Part shown: positions 8,706 to 16,831 of the stretch, piece after piece
Numbering within the stretch: the first letter of the stretch is position 1
Layout: the number at the start of each line of letters is the position of its first letter
NCBI GenBank assembly: GCA_018896025.1
Contig: JAHIND010000035.1
Coordinates: 239,557 to 303,556, forward strand
Source: Pseudomonadota bacterium
GTDB taxonomy: Bacteria > Desulfobacterota > Desulfarculia > Desulfarculales > Desulfarculaceae
Length of the DNA: 64,000 bases
Direction: 5' to 3'
Notes under the pieces: generated by a model
What the model was told of the DNA's origin: nothing
Databases searched by the model: none
Seen by the model: only the letters and a program-made list of their open reading frames with translations
Position numbers and translations under genes: made by a program

Positions 8706-8741
8706 CAAAAATAGGGCCCCCGCCCTTAAGGCAGGAGCCCT
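8706..8741 (-). terminator. Terminator of the UspA gene
   Basis: Read on the minus strand, AGGGCTCCTGCC pairs with GGGCGGGGGCCCT across a TTAA loop and is followed by ATTTTT. Confidence 0.75.
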
Positions 8742-8763
8742 CTCAACCGCCAAGCGGCGGAAT

Positions 8764-9216
8764 TTACTTGAGCTTGTAGGGGTTGATGGTCAGCACCGGC
8801 ACCGGAGAGTTGCGCACCACGTTTTCGGCCACGCTGCCGAATATGGCGTGCTCCAGGCCCTTACGGCCGTGGGTGGCGGTGATGATCAGGTCGATGTCGT
8901 GCGCCTGGGCGTACTTGATCACCTCGCTTGCCGGGTCGCCGTTGACCACCTCGGCGGTCACGCTGGGGAAGTCGGCGAAGTGTTTGGTGACGAACTCGTC
9001 CATCTTGCGCTGGGCGCCGGACTTGAGGTCGCTTTCCATCTTGTCCAGGGAGGGATGGGGCACGAAGAAGTTGGCGTAATGACCTAGGTCTTCCACCACG
9101 TGCAGGGTGTGCAGGTTGGCGCCGAGCTTTTCCACCATCTCTTTGACCATGGGCAGAACTTTGGCGTGATGCTCGGTGAAGTCCACCGGATACAGGATAT
9201 TATTGATCTGGGCCAT
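8764..9216 (-). CDS. Universal stress protein (UspA family)
   Basis: A 150-residue single Usp domain that opens NNILYPVDFTEH and ends with ATHGRKGLEHAIFGSVAENVV and SPVPVLTI. The nucleotide-binding signature G-x2-G-x9-G-S is present except that its first Gly is Ala, which is a common variant. These cytoplasmic proteins bind ATP or other nucleotides and aid survival under starvation, but no exact role can be read. A GGAGGT precedes the ATG and a terminator follows; it is monocistronic. Confidence 0.9.
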   Translation of the reverse strand: MAQINNILYPVDFTEHHAKVLPMVKEMVEKLGANLHTLHVVEDLGHYANFFVPHPSLDKMESDLKSGAQRKMDEFVTKHFADFPSVTAEVVNGDPASEVIKYAQAHDIDLIITATHGRKGLEHAIFGSVAENVVRNSPVPVLTINPYKLK

Positions 9217-9307
9217 CTGAACCTCCGTGTCCTCTTCCTTATTGCCAAGCTTGGGCCAAGCTAGCCGAATCGCCCCCCCAAGTCAACGCCCAAGCGGCGG
9301 CGACCTT

Positions 9308-9991
9308 CTACCTAGTGGGCTTTTCCAAGGGCGGTTCGCCCTGGCTCAGGCGTTTAGCCACTGCCTGATAAACGTCCTGGGTCACCTGGGGCGAAATCTG
9401 GGCCATGGCCTGGCTCATGGCCTGGGCCATGCTTTGGGCCGTTTTGGCAGACATGCTCCGGGTGGCCATGTATCTCTTCTGGAACAACACCCTTTTTACC
9501 GTTTCAGCCTGCTGAATGTCCAGCAAAGTAATGTTCACCTCCAACTCCACCACCGGCCCGCCGGCCATGTCGTCTTCCCAGCACTTGACCAGACCGCCCT
9601 CCAGCATGAAACGGGGCATCTGGGCCGAGGAGGTGCCGAACACCGCGGCGAAGCGGCCCGAGTCGGCCATATCCCGGGCCAACAGTCCGGCTATCATGTC
9701 CGAGGGGAAGCCCTGCCAGAGGTGATCTATGTAGTGGTTCATCTTGTAGCTGTCGGGCCGGTAAAACATCCGCTGGCTGGAGAACTGGGGCAGGGCTCCG
9801 AAACGCTGCACCTTGATCGCCGCGTCCAGGGGTTTGACTCCCGCCGGGGACGACGGGGCATAGGCGAACACGTATTGCTGCACGTAGACCGGCGGCGAGC
9901 CGCCGCAGGCGCTTAGCATTGCCAGGGCGGCCAGTAACAGCAGTACGCCTACCAGCGCCGGGGGAACCATTTGACGATTCCGGCGTTTCAT
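9308..9991 (-). CDS. Mla-type ABC transport auxiliary lipoprotein
   Basis: A 227-residue lipoprotein (lipobox LSAC) of the ABC_trans_aux/PqiC-like family. It has an N-terminal YVFAYAP and IKVQRFGALPQFSSQRMFYR, then a C-terminal helix rich in M-A-Q-S (AQAMSQAMAQ). Such proteins are anchored in the outer membrane and accept or bridge lipid moved by an MCE complex. It overlaps the MlaD stop by 4 bases and is the last gene of the Mla operon. It may replace MlaC or MlaA functionally; neither is in the window. Confidence 0.8.
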   Translation of the reverse strand: MKRRNRQMVPPALVGVLLLLAALAMLSACGGSPPVYVQQYVFAYAPSSPAGVKPLDAAIKVQRFGALPQFSSQRMFYRPDSYKMNHYIDHLWQGFPSDMIAGLLARDMADSGRFAAVFGTSSAQMPRFMLEGGLVKCWEDDMAGGPVVELEVNITLLDIQQAETVKRVLFQKRYMATRSMSAKTAQSMAQAMSQAMAQISPQVTQDVYQAVAKRLSQGEPPLEKPTR

Positions 9992-10953
9992 TGCTGTCTC
10001 CCTTCCTGTCGCGGCGAGGTGGGCTGCGGAGTGGCGAAGATGAGGCTGCTGGGATTGCGCTTGATGTTGTGCAGCAACTCCTTCAGGCTTTCCGAGGACT
10101 CGCGCAGGTTTTGCATGGTCAGCTGGGCCTCCAGGGCCAATTGGTAGCTGCGCTGCTCCAGGCCCTCGAAAAGGCGCCCGGCCCGCTTGCCGGTGTTGCC
10201 CAGGTCCATCTGCTTGACGTCCTCGGCCAGCTGATCGACCATGCCCTTGGCCGAAGCCACCGCCGCCTTGGCCTCGGTGAGCACCTTGCGGCTGTCTCCC
10301 ACCAGGCCTTCCAAAGATTTCTGGTTGAGCACCCGGCTGACCCGCCCCACCAGCTCATCCACCTTCACCGAGGCGTCGGCGATGCGCTCCATGGTCACCT
10401 GCAGGCGCTGGTCGGTGAACAACTTCTCCACCCCTTGCAGGGCCTTGTCCAGACGCTGGCCCATCATCTTGAAGTTGATGGTCTGCACCTGCTGCATCAC
10501 GCTGTCCAGGGTGGACACGATGCGCTGCAACTCCGAGGGGCGCGAGGGGATGATGGGGTATTCGGCCACGAAATCGATCTTGGGCGAAAGGTCCTTTTCG
10601 CCGGGCTTGCGGCGGTCCAACTCGATGAAGGTGATGCCGGTGATGCCCGCGGTGGAAAGCTGGGCCACCAGTTCCTTGGACAGATCGCCCTGGAACTGAA
10701 TCTCCATCAGCACCTCGATGAGGCGCGTATCCGCGGCCACCCGAATGGCCTTGACCCGGCCCACTTCCACGCCACGGTAGCGCACGGTGCTGTCGCTTTG
10801 CAGCCCCTGCACCGACTCGTTGAAGAAGGTGACGTACTTTTCGGCCCCCTTCAGGTACTGGGAGGCTCCCAGCCAGGCTATGGCGCCTATTCCCAGGGCA
10901 AGGCCCAGGATGACGAACAAACCCACCTTGAAATTGGAAGCGTGGGTGGACAT
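9988..10953 (-). CDS. mlaD: MlaD-like MCE-domain protein
   Basis: A 321-residue protein with an N-terminal signal-anchor helix (VGLFVILGLALGIGAIAWL), then an MCE domain at about residues 38-115 (YRGVEVGRVKAIRV, ELVAQLSTAGITGITFIEL). A long coiled-coil/helical C-terminus of about 150 residues follows. It anchors in the inner membrane and forms the periplasmic hexameric ring through which lipid passes in MlaFEDB-type transporters. The C-terminal helices could form a tube or needle as in longer MCE proteins such as PqiB and LetB. It starts 8 bp after mlaF. Confidence 0.9.
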   Translation of the reverse strand: MSTHASNFKVGLFVILGLALGIGAIAWLGASQYLKGAEKYVTFFNESVQGLQSDSTVRYRGVEVGRVKAIRVAADTRLIEVLMEIQFQGDLSKELVAQLSTAGITGITFIELDRRKPGEKDLSPKIDFVAEYPIIPSRPSELQRIVSTLDSVMQQVQTINFKMMGQRLDKALQGVEKLFTDQRLQVTMERIADASVKVDELVGRVSRVLNQKSLEGLVGDSRKVLTEAKAAVASAKGMVDQLAEDVKQMDLGNTGKRAGRLFEGLEQRSYQLALEAQLTMQNLRESSESLKELLHNIKRNPSSLIFATPQPTSPRQEGRQQ

Positions 10954-10961
10954 GGCTCCTC

Positions 10962-11768
10962 TCAGTTCCGGGGTCTGCGGTGGAAAAAGTTGCTCACCCT
11001 GGGGTCGGTGGATTTGTCCCGCAAATCCGAGGGCGGCCCTACCGCGATAATCCCCTTATCGCTCTTATCCAGCATAATAACCCGGTGGGCGATGGTGTAA
11101 ATTGAATTGAGCTCATGGGTCACCACCACCATGGTGGTGCCCAAGGCGTGATTGATCTTGAGTATGGTCTGGTCCAACTCGGCGCTGGTGATGGGGTCCA
11201 GGCCCGCGCTGGGCTCATCGAAAAACAAAATAGTGGGGTCCAGGGCCATGGCCCGGGCCAGACCGGCCCGCTTTTGCATGCCGCCGGATATCTCCGAAGG
11301 GTAGTATTCCTCGTAGCCGTCAAGGTCCACCACCGCCAGCTTGAGCCGCACCAGCACCTGGCGGACGGCCTTGCTCAGGCGGGCGGTGTCGGCCAGGGCC
11401 AGGTCCACGTTTTCGGCCAGAGTCATGGAGCCGAACAGAGCCCCGCCCTGGAAGGCCACCCCGATCTTGCGGCGCACCTGACTGAGAACCTTTTCGTCAG
11501 CGCTGGTCACCTCCAGGCCCTCCAGCCACACCCGGCCCTTGATGGGCGCCAGCAGCCCCACCAGGCCCTTGAGCAGGGTGGACTTGCCGCAGCCGCTGCC
11601 CCCGGCGATGACCACGATCTCGCCGGGCTCCACCTCCAGGTTCACGTCGGTGAGGATGGGCTCGCGGCCGTAGCCCAGGGTCAGGTCCTTGACCACGATG
11701 GGCTTGACCACCGGCGCGGCCGGGGTTTGGACCATGGCTGGTTCGGTTTGGGTGACCACCGGTTCCAC
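10962..11768 (-). CDS. mlaF: MlaF-like ABC ATPase
   Basis: A 268-residue ATPase with Walker A GGSGCGKST, Q-loop FQGGALFGS, signature SEISGGMQKRAGLARA and Walker B ILFFDEPSAGLDP. The Q-loop and GGM signature are typical of MlaF/MKL lipid importers. The GTG at 11768 is chosen because TAGGAG sits 6 bases before it; an upstream ATG at 11807 would run back into mlaE and lacks a site. The gene begins 10 bp after the mlaE stop. It energises lipid transport with MlaE and MlaD at the inner membrane. Confidence 0.92.
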   Translation of the reverse strand: MEPVVTQTEPAMVQTPAAPVVKPIVVKDLTLGYGREPILTDVNLEVEPGEIVVIAGGSGCGKSTLLKGLVGLLAPIKGRVWLEGLEVTSADEKVLSQVRRKIGVAFQGGALFGSMTLAENVDLALADTARLSKAVRQVLVRLKLAVVDLDGYEEYYPSEISGGMQKRAGLARAMALDPTILFFDEPSAGLDPITSAELDQTILKINHALGTTMVVVTHELNSIYTIAHRVIMLDKSDKGIIAVGPPSDLRDKSTDPRVSNFFHRRPRN

Positions 11769-11778
11769 GCAAAAGCTC

Positions 11779-12921
11779 CTAGAGGAAGTAGTACTGCACG
11801 ACGGCAAAAATGCTGTCGCACACCACTATCAGAAAAATTCCGGCCACCACCGCCGAGGTGGTGACCCGTCCCACCGCTTCGGCCCCGCCCTGGGCGGTGA
11901 AGCCCCGCTGGCAGCCGATGCCGCCGATCAGGAAAGCGAAGATCACCCCCTTGAAAGCGCCCAGCAGGATGTCGCTCACCGCCAGGGCCCCCAAGGTCTG
12001 CTGCACGTAGCCGTACACGGTCAAATTCAGGTAGGTGACCCCGATGACCAGGCCGCCCGAAATGGCCAAAAGATCGGAGAATAGAATGAGCAGGGGCATC
12101 ATCATTATCATGGCCACGATGCGCGGCAGGGCCAGGAAGGTGGGCGGGTCGAAGCCCATCACCTCCAGAGCCTCCACCTCCTCGCGCACGATCATGGTGC
12201 CTATCTCGGCGGCGAAGGCGCTGCCTGAGCGGCCGGCCACCAGCACGGCGGTCATGATGGGCCCCAGCTCGCGCACCATGGCCAGGGCCACCAGGTCGGC
12301 CACGTAGATGTTGGCCCCGAAGTTCTTGAGCTGGATAGCGCTCATGAAGGCCATGATCAGCCCCAGCAAGAAGCTGATGAGCCCCACGATGGGCAGTCCG
12401 TCCACCCCCACCTGCTCCATGTAGAGCTCGGTGTCGCCCCAGCGCAGGGAGCGTGGCCGCCGGATGACCCGGCCCAGGGCCAAAAACAGGGTGCCCACGA
12501 AGCTGATCACGTCGGCCACGTCGGCTATAAGCTCGAAGGTGCCCTTGCCTATGGCTCCCACGAAGCCGCCGGGGGGGCGCTTGGGCTTGGGGGGCATGGG
12601 CTTGAGCTCGTCGTAGTGGATGATGTCCATCATCCCCTGGGCCTGTTGGCTCACGCCCTGGAGGGCCACCTGCACCTTGGCCTCGGCGGCCTGCTGCTGC
12701 AACACGTTCAGGGCCATGACCCCGCCGGTGTCCAGGTAGGCCACTTCGCTCATGTCCACGGTGAGGGAGGTGAGCCCGGCGGTGGAGGTGATCTGCTGGA
12801 ACCTGGCCACCAAAAGGTCGGTGGCGTAGACGTCCAGGCGGCCGGAGAGGCTCAGGGTCCTGGCCCCGCCCTCCCCTTGCAGGACGGCCTGAAAATTCGG
12901 CATGTCTTTCTTGTGGATCAT
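11779..12921 (-). CDS. mlaE: STAS-MlaE fusion permease
   Basis: This 380-residue protein fuses an N-terminal STAS domain (about residues 8-105; LSLSGRLDVY, VDMSEVAYLDTGGVMAL) to a full MlaE permease (about residues 125-380; VGLISFLLGLIMAF, VLVAGRSGSAFAAEIGTM, EEVEALEVMGFDP). In E. coli the STAS protein MlaB is a separate subunit that binds MlaF, so here MlaB and MlaE are one chain. It sits at the head of the operon mlaE-F-D-lipoprotein. The ATG at 12921 has only a weak ribosome site; an internal ATG at codon 7 is an alternative. Confidence 0.9.
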   Translation of the reverse strand: MIHKKDMPNFQAVLQGEGGARTLSLSGRLDVYATDLLVARFQQITSTAGLTSLTVDMSEVAYLDTGGVMALNVLQQQAAEAKVQVALQGVSQQAQGMMDIIHYDELKPMPPKPKRPPGGFVGAIGKGTFELIADVADVISFVGTLFLALGRVIRRPRSLRWGDTELYMEQVGVDGLPIVGLISFLLGLIMAFMSAIQLKNFGANIYVADLVALAMVRELGPIMTAVLVAGRSGSAFAAEIGTMIVREEVEALEVMGFDPPTFLALPRIVAMIMMMPLLILFSDLLAISGGLVIGVTYLNLTVYGYVQQTLGALAVSDILLGAFKGVIFAFLIGGIGCQRGFTAQGGAEAVGRVTTSAVVAGIFLIVVCDSIFAVVQYYFL

Positions 12922-12957
12922 CGCCTCGCCGGAGTTTGCTGCAACTTAATGGCGGAT

Positions 12958-13572
12958 TCAGTTGAAATTCAAGGATGCGAAATCTTCGTTGCTAACCCCC
13001 AACTCGTCGCGCAGGGTTCCTTCGAAGAAGGCTAGGCATATCGCACCGAAGCGCCCGTTTTCACCCAGCGGAGAACATATCATGTAAACCGCGCCGTCAC
13101 TGGTGTAAAGGGTGAAATGGGCGTTACCCCGCGCTTTGATGGCCTGTTTCACCTTGTCGTACTGGGAGTAGTCCTTGCCGCCGGCGACCACCATCAAGCC
13201 GCCCTCGGCCTTGGGGTCGGGAAACGCGCCCATGAGCGCCTTGCCGTTGCCGTCTATCACCCCCACCCCGCAGGGCAGGGCTTGATTATTGGCCACCGAG
13301 TCCTTGTACAGCTCGCGCATGGCCTGGCTCAACTGGTCCTGCTTGTCTTGGGTAACCAAGGGGCCCAGGCGTTTCTTGGCGCTGCCCAGCAGGCTCATGG
13401 CCCGGGTGCGGAATTCAGCGGCCTTTTTGCTGACCGGCTTTTGTTCCGAACCGCAGCCGAGCCCCACGGCCCAGGCTAGGCCCAAAACCAGGCAAGCGGC
13501 GATCACTATGCGCGCGTTAGGAGGCACGGCCGGTTTCTCTCCAGGTTTGGGCAGGCTTACGAATGCTATCAT
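12958..13572 (-). CDS. Hypothetical membrane-anchored protein with cache-like sensor region
   Basis: A 204-residue protein with an N-terminal hydrophobic segment (about residues 20-40) ending near a cysteine (VGLGCGS). The following region has the look of a single extracytoplasmic sensor domain: GVGVIDGNGKALMG, then a GGKDYSQYDKV helix and AVYMICSPLGENGRFGAICLAF. The resemblance to PAS-like cache modules is inference. It lies 36 bp upstream of the Mla operon on the same strand and may be its first gene. No kinase or methyl-accepting domain is attached. Confidence 0.6.
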   Translation of the reverse strand: MIAFVSLPKPGEKPAVPPNARIVIAACLVLGLAWAVGLGCGSEQKPVSKKAAEFRTRAMSLLGSAKKRLGPLVTQDKQDQLSQAMRELYKDSVANNQALPCGVGVIDGNGKALMGAFPDPKAEGGLMVVAGGKDYSQYDKVKQAIKARGNAHFTLYTSDGAVYMICSPLGENGRFGAICLAFFEGTLRDELGVSNEDFASLNFN

Positions 13573-13649
13573 AAGCTTTAGCCGCCATTGTAGCGTATTG
13601 CGGTGCTGGAACCTAGCCCCGCGTTAACCGGGAGGAAATCGGCCAGTCT

Positions 13650-14503
13650 ATGTCCCGTGGGCAACGCTTCATCTTGCAGGGGGAGACGGTGGACGACCAG
13701 GCCACCGGCCTAGTGTGGAGCCGCTCGGCCAACCCGGCGGGCTGGCCCCTGTTCTGGGGCGAGGCCAACGGCGACCTGGCCGGGCTGAACCAGGAGGGGC
13801 ACTTGGGTTTCAGCGACTGGCGCCTGCCTAACCGCCGGGAGCTGTTCTCGCTCATGAACTATGCCCAGGCCAACCCCGCCCTGCCCGAAGGCCACCCCTT
13901 CACCGAGGTGGAGCTGGCCTGGTATTGGAGCGCCACCCCTTACGCGGCCAACCCGGCCTATGCCTGGTATGTGCACGCCGAGGGCGGACGCATGTTCTAT
14001 GGCGACAAGGGCCGCTCCTACTACGTGTGGCCGGTGCGGGGCCAGAGCACGGTGCTGCCGGTGACCGGCGGGCCGGAGCCGGCCAGCGGCGTGGCCTGGC
14101 CCAACCCGCGCTGGGAGGCGCGGGGCCAAACCGTGCGCGACCGCCTGGGCGGCCTGACCTGGAGCAAATGCGCCGACCTGGCCCCCGGTCCGGTGAGCTG
14201 GTTCCGGGCCATGGAGCTGGCCCAAGAAGTCGAGGCCGCGCGCCTGGCGACTTGCGTGGCTGGCGGCTGCCGACCATCGCCGAGCTGGAGCTTTTGGTGG
14301 ACGCGGGCCGCGCCTTCCCGGCCCTGCCCAGCGATGCACCCTTTGAGCAGGTGCAGCCCCAGTATTGGTCCGGCACCACCAGCGGCTTCGACCCCGACTG
14401 GGCCATGGCCCTGTACCTGGACAAGGGCGGGGTGGGAGTGGGCATGAAGAAGGACGCCCACTATCACCTGTGGCTGGTCAGCGACCAAAACAAAGCGAAT
14501 TAG
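13650..14503 (+). pseudogene. DUF1566 (Lcl C-terminal-like) protein broken by a frameshift
   Basis: Residues 1-200 from 13650 show a DUF1566 repeat (LVWSRSANPAGWP ... GFSDWRLPNRRELFSLMNY ... YWSATPYAANPAYAWYV) and the start of a second (GLTWSKCADL). The frame then becomes nonsensical after about 14245. The second repeat continues at once in the next frame (GWRLPTIAELELLVDAG ... YWSGTTSGFDPDWAMALY) to a TAG at 14503. One base lost or two gained between about 14245 and 14262 explains it. Either the gene is decayed or the assembly has an error here. The family is found in secreted or surface proteins; no signal peptide is evident in this copy. Confidence 0.75.
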
Positions 14504-14552
14504 CACAGCCCACTTGCCCCCAGGACGTTCCAGGCCCAGAATAAAAGCCAGA

Positions 14553-14582
14553 AAGCGGCGCCCCTCTCGCCGCTTGTTTTCC
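14553..14582 (+). terminator. Rho-independent terminator
   Basis: An AAGCGGCG / CGCCGCTT stem is followed by GTTTTCC, downstream of the DUF1566 gene. Confidence 0.75.
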
Positions 14583-14606
14583 ATTTAAATCATCACAGAG
14601 GTAATC

Positions 14607-15695
14607 ATGAAATTTTTAGGGTTCCTATTGGGGGTGGCGGCAGCCGCCATCCTGGCGGCGGTCCCGGCGTCCGCCTGCACCGGCATCACGGTAAAGGCCC
14701 AGGACGGCGCGGTGGTCCACGCCCGCACCATGGAGTTCGGGATTGCTCTACAGTCCCAGGTGCTCATCATCCCGCGCGGCTACGCCATATCCGCCACTGG
14801 TCCGGGGAACAAGCCTGGTCTGCAATGGAAGGCCAAGTATGCCGCCATGGGCATGGACGCCTTCGGCCTCACCGCCCTGGCCGACGGCATGAACGAAAAG
14901 GGCCTGGCCGCGGGCATGTTCTACTTCGCCGGTTTCGCCAAGTATCCCGAGGCCGCTCCGGCGGACCAGGGCAAGTGCCTGGCTCCTTGGGAGGTCTCGG
15001 TGTGGATGCTCACCAACTTCGAGAGCGTGGCCCAAGTGAAGGCCGCCCTGCCCAAGGTGAAGGTGTGGCCCGCCGCCCTGGCCCAGATGGGCCCCGAACC
15101 CCTGGGCATACACTACATCGTGACCGACAAACAAGGTAACAGCATGGTGGTGGAGTACGTGGACGGCAAGCTGCACATGTACGACGACCCCCTGGGAGTC
15201 ATCACCAACGCGCCCACCTTTGACTGGCACATGATGAACCTGCGCAACTACGTGAACCTCTCGGCCAACAACGTGCCCCAGCTGGACCTAAAGAACTTCA
15301 CCATCTATCCCACCGGCCAGGGCTCGGGCATGCTGGGCCTGCCCGGCGACGTGACCCCGCCCTCGCGCCTGATTCGGGCGGTGGCCTTCTCCCAGGCGGT
15401 GCTGCCCTCCCCCAACGGCGAGGAGGCGGTGATGAGCGCCCTGCGCCTGCTGGACTCCTTTTTCATCAGCAAGGGCATGGCCCGGGCCTACAAAGACGGC
15501 AAGGTGGGCTACGACATCACCGAGTGGATGGACGCCTGCGACCTGAAGAACCACAAGTTCTACTTCTCCACCTATGACAACCTGACCCCCAAGGTGGTGG
15601 ACATGAACAAGCTGAACCTGAACGCCGCCAAGTTGCTGCGCATACCCATCAACTCCGGGCCGCGTTTTGAGAACGTGACGGGTTTGGCCAAGTAG
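14607..15695 (+). CDS. Secreted choloylglycine/penicillin V acylase-type amidase
   Basis: A 362-residue protein with a signal peptide (residues 1-23, ending PASA). Cleavage there would expose Cys24 of CTGITVKAQDG as the N-terminal nucleophile of an Ntn hydrolase. The conserved Arg (HARTMEF), the Asp/Asn region (ALADGMNEKGLA) and YIVTDKQGNSMVVEY match linear amide C-N hydrolases (CBAH/PVA family). Members cleave bile-salt amides, penicillin V or N-acyl homoserine lactones. In an environmental anaerobe an acyl-amide or signal-molecule substrate is more likely than bile salts, but this is inference. The gene is monocistronic, between two terminators. Confidence 0.88.
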   Translation: MKFLGFLLGVAAAAILAAVPASACTGITVKAQDGAVVHARTMEFGIALQSQVLIIPRGYAISATGPGNKPGLQWKAKYAAMGMDAFGLTALADGMNEKGLAAGMFYFAGFAKYPEAAPADQGKCLAPWEVSVWMLTNFESVAQVKAALPKVKVWPAALAQMGPEPLGIHYIVTDKQGNSMVVEYVDGKLHMYDDPLGVITNAPTFDWHMMNLRNYVNLSANNVPQLDLKNFTIYPTGQGSGMLGLPGDVTPPSRLIRAVAFSQAVLPSPNGEEAVMSALRLLDSFFISKGMARAYKDGKVGYDITEWMDACDLKNHKFYFSTYDNLTPKVVDMNKLNLNAAKLLRIPINSGPRFENVTGLAK

Positions 15696-15716
15696 ATAAG
15701 ACTGGGTAATAGAGGG

Positions 15717-15747
15717 GCGGCCGGGTTGGTGCCCGGCCGCCTTTTTG
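15717..15747 (+). terminator. Rho-independent terminator
   Basis: A GCGGCCGGG / CCCGGCCGC stem with loop TTGGTG is followed by CTTTTTG, just after the acylase gene. Confidence 0.9.
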
Positions 15748-15760
15748 TTGAGATAGTATC

Positions 15761-15928
15761 GGGTGGCCCAGACAGCTTGGCTGTCTGGGCCGCGAGGCCT
15801 CAGGCCGAGCGGCGAGAGGTCGGAGGAGGTGGGTACGGAGCGGCCTAACCGGTTCGTGACCTGGTGCCGGACCTCTTGTTGCCTCGCGAGGCTCGGCAAC
15901 CCAGACAGCATAGCTGTCTGGGCTACCC
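15761..15928. repeat. 168-bp element with hairpin-bearing inverted ends
   Basis: The ends GGGTGGCCCAGACAGC and GCTGTCTGGGCTACCC are inverted repeats (15 of 16 match). Each end is also half of its own palindrome: GGCCCAGACAGC...GCTGTCTGGGCC at 15765-15791 and CCCAGACAGC...AGCTGTCTGGG around 15900-15922. The interior is GC-rich with no coding sign. It resembles a non-autonomous inverted-repeat element. The 15696-16060 gap holds this, a terminator and two short repeats. Confidence 0.7.
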
Positions 15929-15954
15929 GGGACGGAATTGTCTGGATGATCGGT

Positions 15955-15979
15955 GTAGGGGCGGGGTTTATCCCCGCCC
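15955..15979. repeat. Short palindrome GTAGGGGCGGGGTTTATCCCCGCCC, copy 1
   Basis: A palindromic intergenic repeat also found at 44367-44391, 44413-44437 and 63842-63866 in either orientation. Confidence 0.85.
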
Positions 15980-16010
15980 TCCCCGCTATTGCGTGGGCAC
16001 CTGCTGGAGG

Positions 16011-16050
16011 GCAGAGATTGCTTCGTCGCTACGCTCCTCGCAACGACAAG
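16011..16050. repeat. GCAATCTC/GTTGCGAG palindromic repeat, copy 1
   Basis: It reads GCAGAGATTGCTTCGTCGC then TACGCTCCTCGCAACGAC. Other copies are at 44738, 58866 (inverted), 59240 and 63892 (inverted). Similar units are known from many deltaproteobacterial genomes. Confidence 0.85.
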
Positions 16051-16060
16051 CGGCCCTTCC

Positions 16061-16813
16061 CTACCCCAACCGCCCCATAAGTTGCTGCCGCAGCCCTTCC
16101 ACCGCCATATTGAGCAGCGGCTCCAGGTTCACGATGTCGCAGGCGTTGTATTGCAGCAGGGTTCTTAGGGCGTCGGGGTCGCCGGCCAGGTGGTCCTGCC
16201 AGAGCATAACCGCCATGTAGCCGCCCATGTCCCCCACCTCTTCCGGGCGGCTGATACCCAGGCGCTTTTCGATGCGCTTGAGCCCGCCCTTGTGCCCCAG
16301 GCGCCTGAGCACCCAGCGCAGATCGATGTGCACCGGCGGCACGATGAAGCGGGGGAACACGCTCCTGAGCACCGGCACGTCGAAGCTGGAGCCCGCGAAG
16401 CTCACCACCACCTCGTACCCGGCCAGGGCCTGGGCCGCCTCGTGCAGGTTCACCCCGGCCACGTACTGGGTCACCTCCATGCCGTCGTACACCCCCACCA
16501 CGGTGATGCCGCCGAAGTCCTCGGGGTCGCCGCCGGTCTCGATGTCCAGATAGGCCACCCGGGAATAGCGGGGCCAGAAGCGCCAGTGCTCGGCCGGAGG
16601 GATGGCGGCGGCCAACTCGGCCAGGCCGCCGGGGCTCTTCAGGGCGGCCAGGTTGCGCTCTATGATCGGGCGGCCCAGGTTGTACACCTGGCGAGGAGCC
16701 AGGGACTCGCCGCGCTCCAGGAAGTCCTGCCAAGTGGCAAGCCCGGCTTTCCACAAGGACCGCTCGCGCTTGGGGCCCACGCTGGGGATGTGCAGGAAGG
16801 TGCGGGTTAGCAT
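16061..16813 (-). CDS. YprB-type RNase H-like nuclease
   Basis: A 250-residue protein whose core matches the RNase H-like exonuclease of the YprB family. It has VAYLDIETGGDPEDFGG (acidic D-x-E), VVSFAGSSFDVPVL, and a C-terminal YNACDIVNLEPLL with the last acidic residue. An N-terminal helical region with IPSVGPKRERSLWKAG looks like a helix-hairpin-helix DNA-binding motif. It is probably a DNA or RNA 3'-5' nuclease; its exact role is unknown. It lies 18 bp downstream of ruvB, which suggests co-expression in a repair unit. Confidence 0.82.
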   Translation of the reverse strand: MLTRTFLHIPSVGPKRERSLWKAGLATWQDFLERGESLAPRQVYNLGRPIIERNLAALKSPGGLAELAAAIPPAEHWRFWPRYSRVAYLDIETGGDPEDFGGITVVGVYDGMEVTQYVAGVNLHEAAQALAGYEVVVSFAGSSFDVPVLRSVFPRFIVPPVHIDLRWVLRRLGHKGGLKRIEKRLGISRPEEVGDMGGYMAVMLWQDHLAGDPDALRTLLQYNACDIVNLEPLLNMAVEGLRQQLMGRLG

Positions 16814-16831
16814 CGGCTAAGGCGGCGCTCT

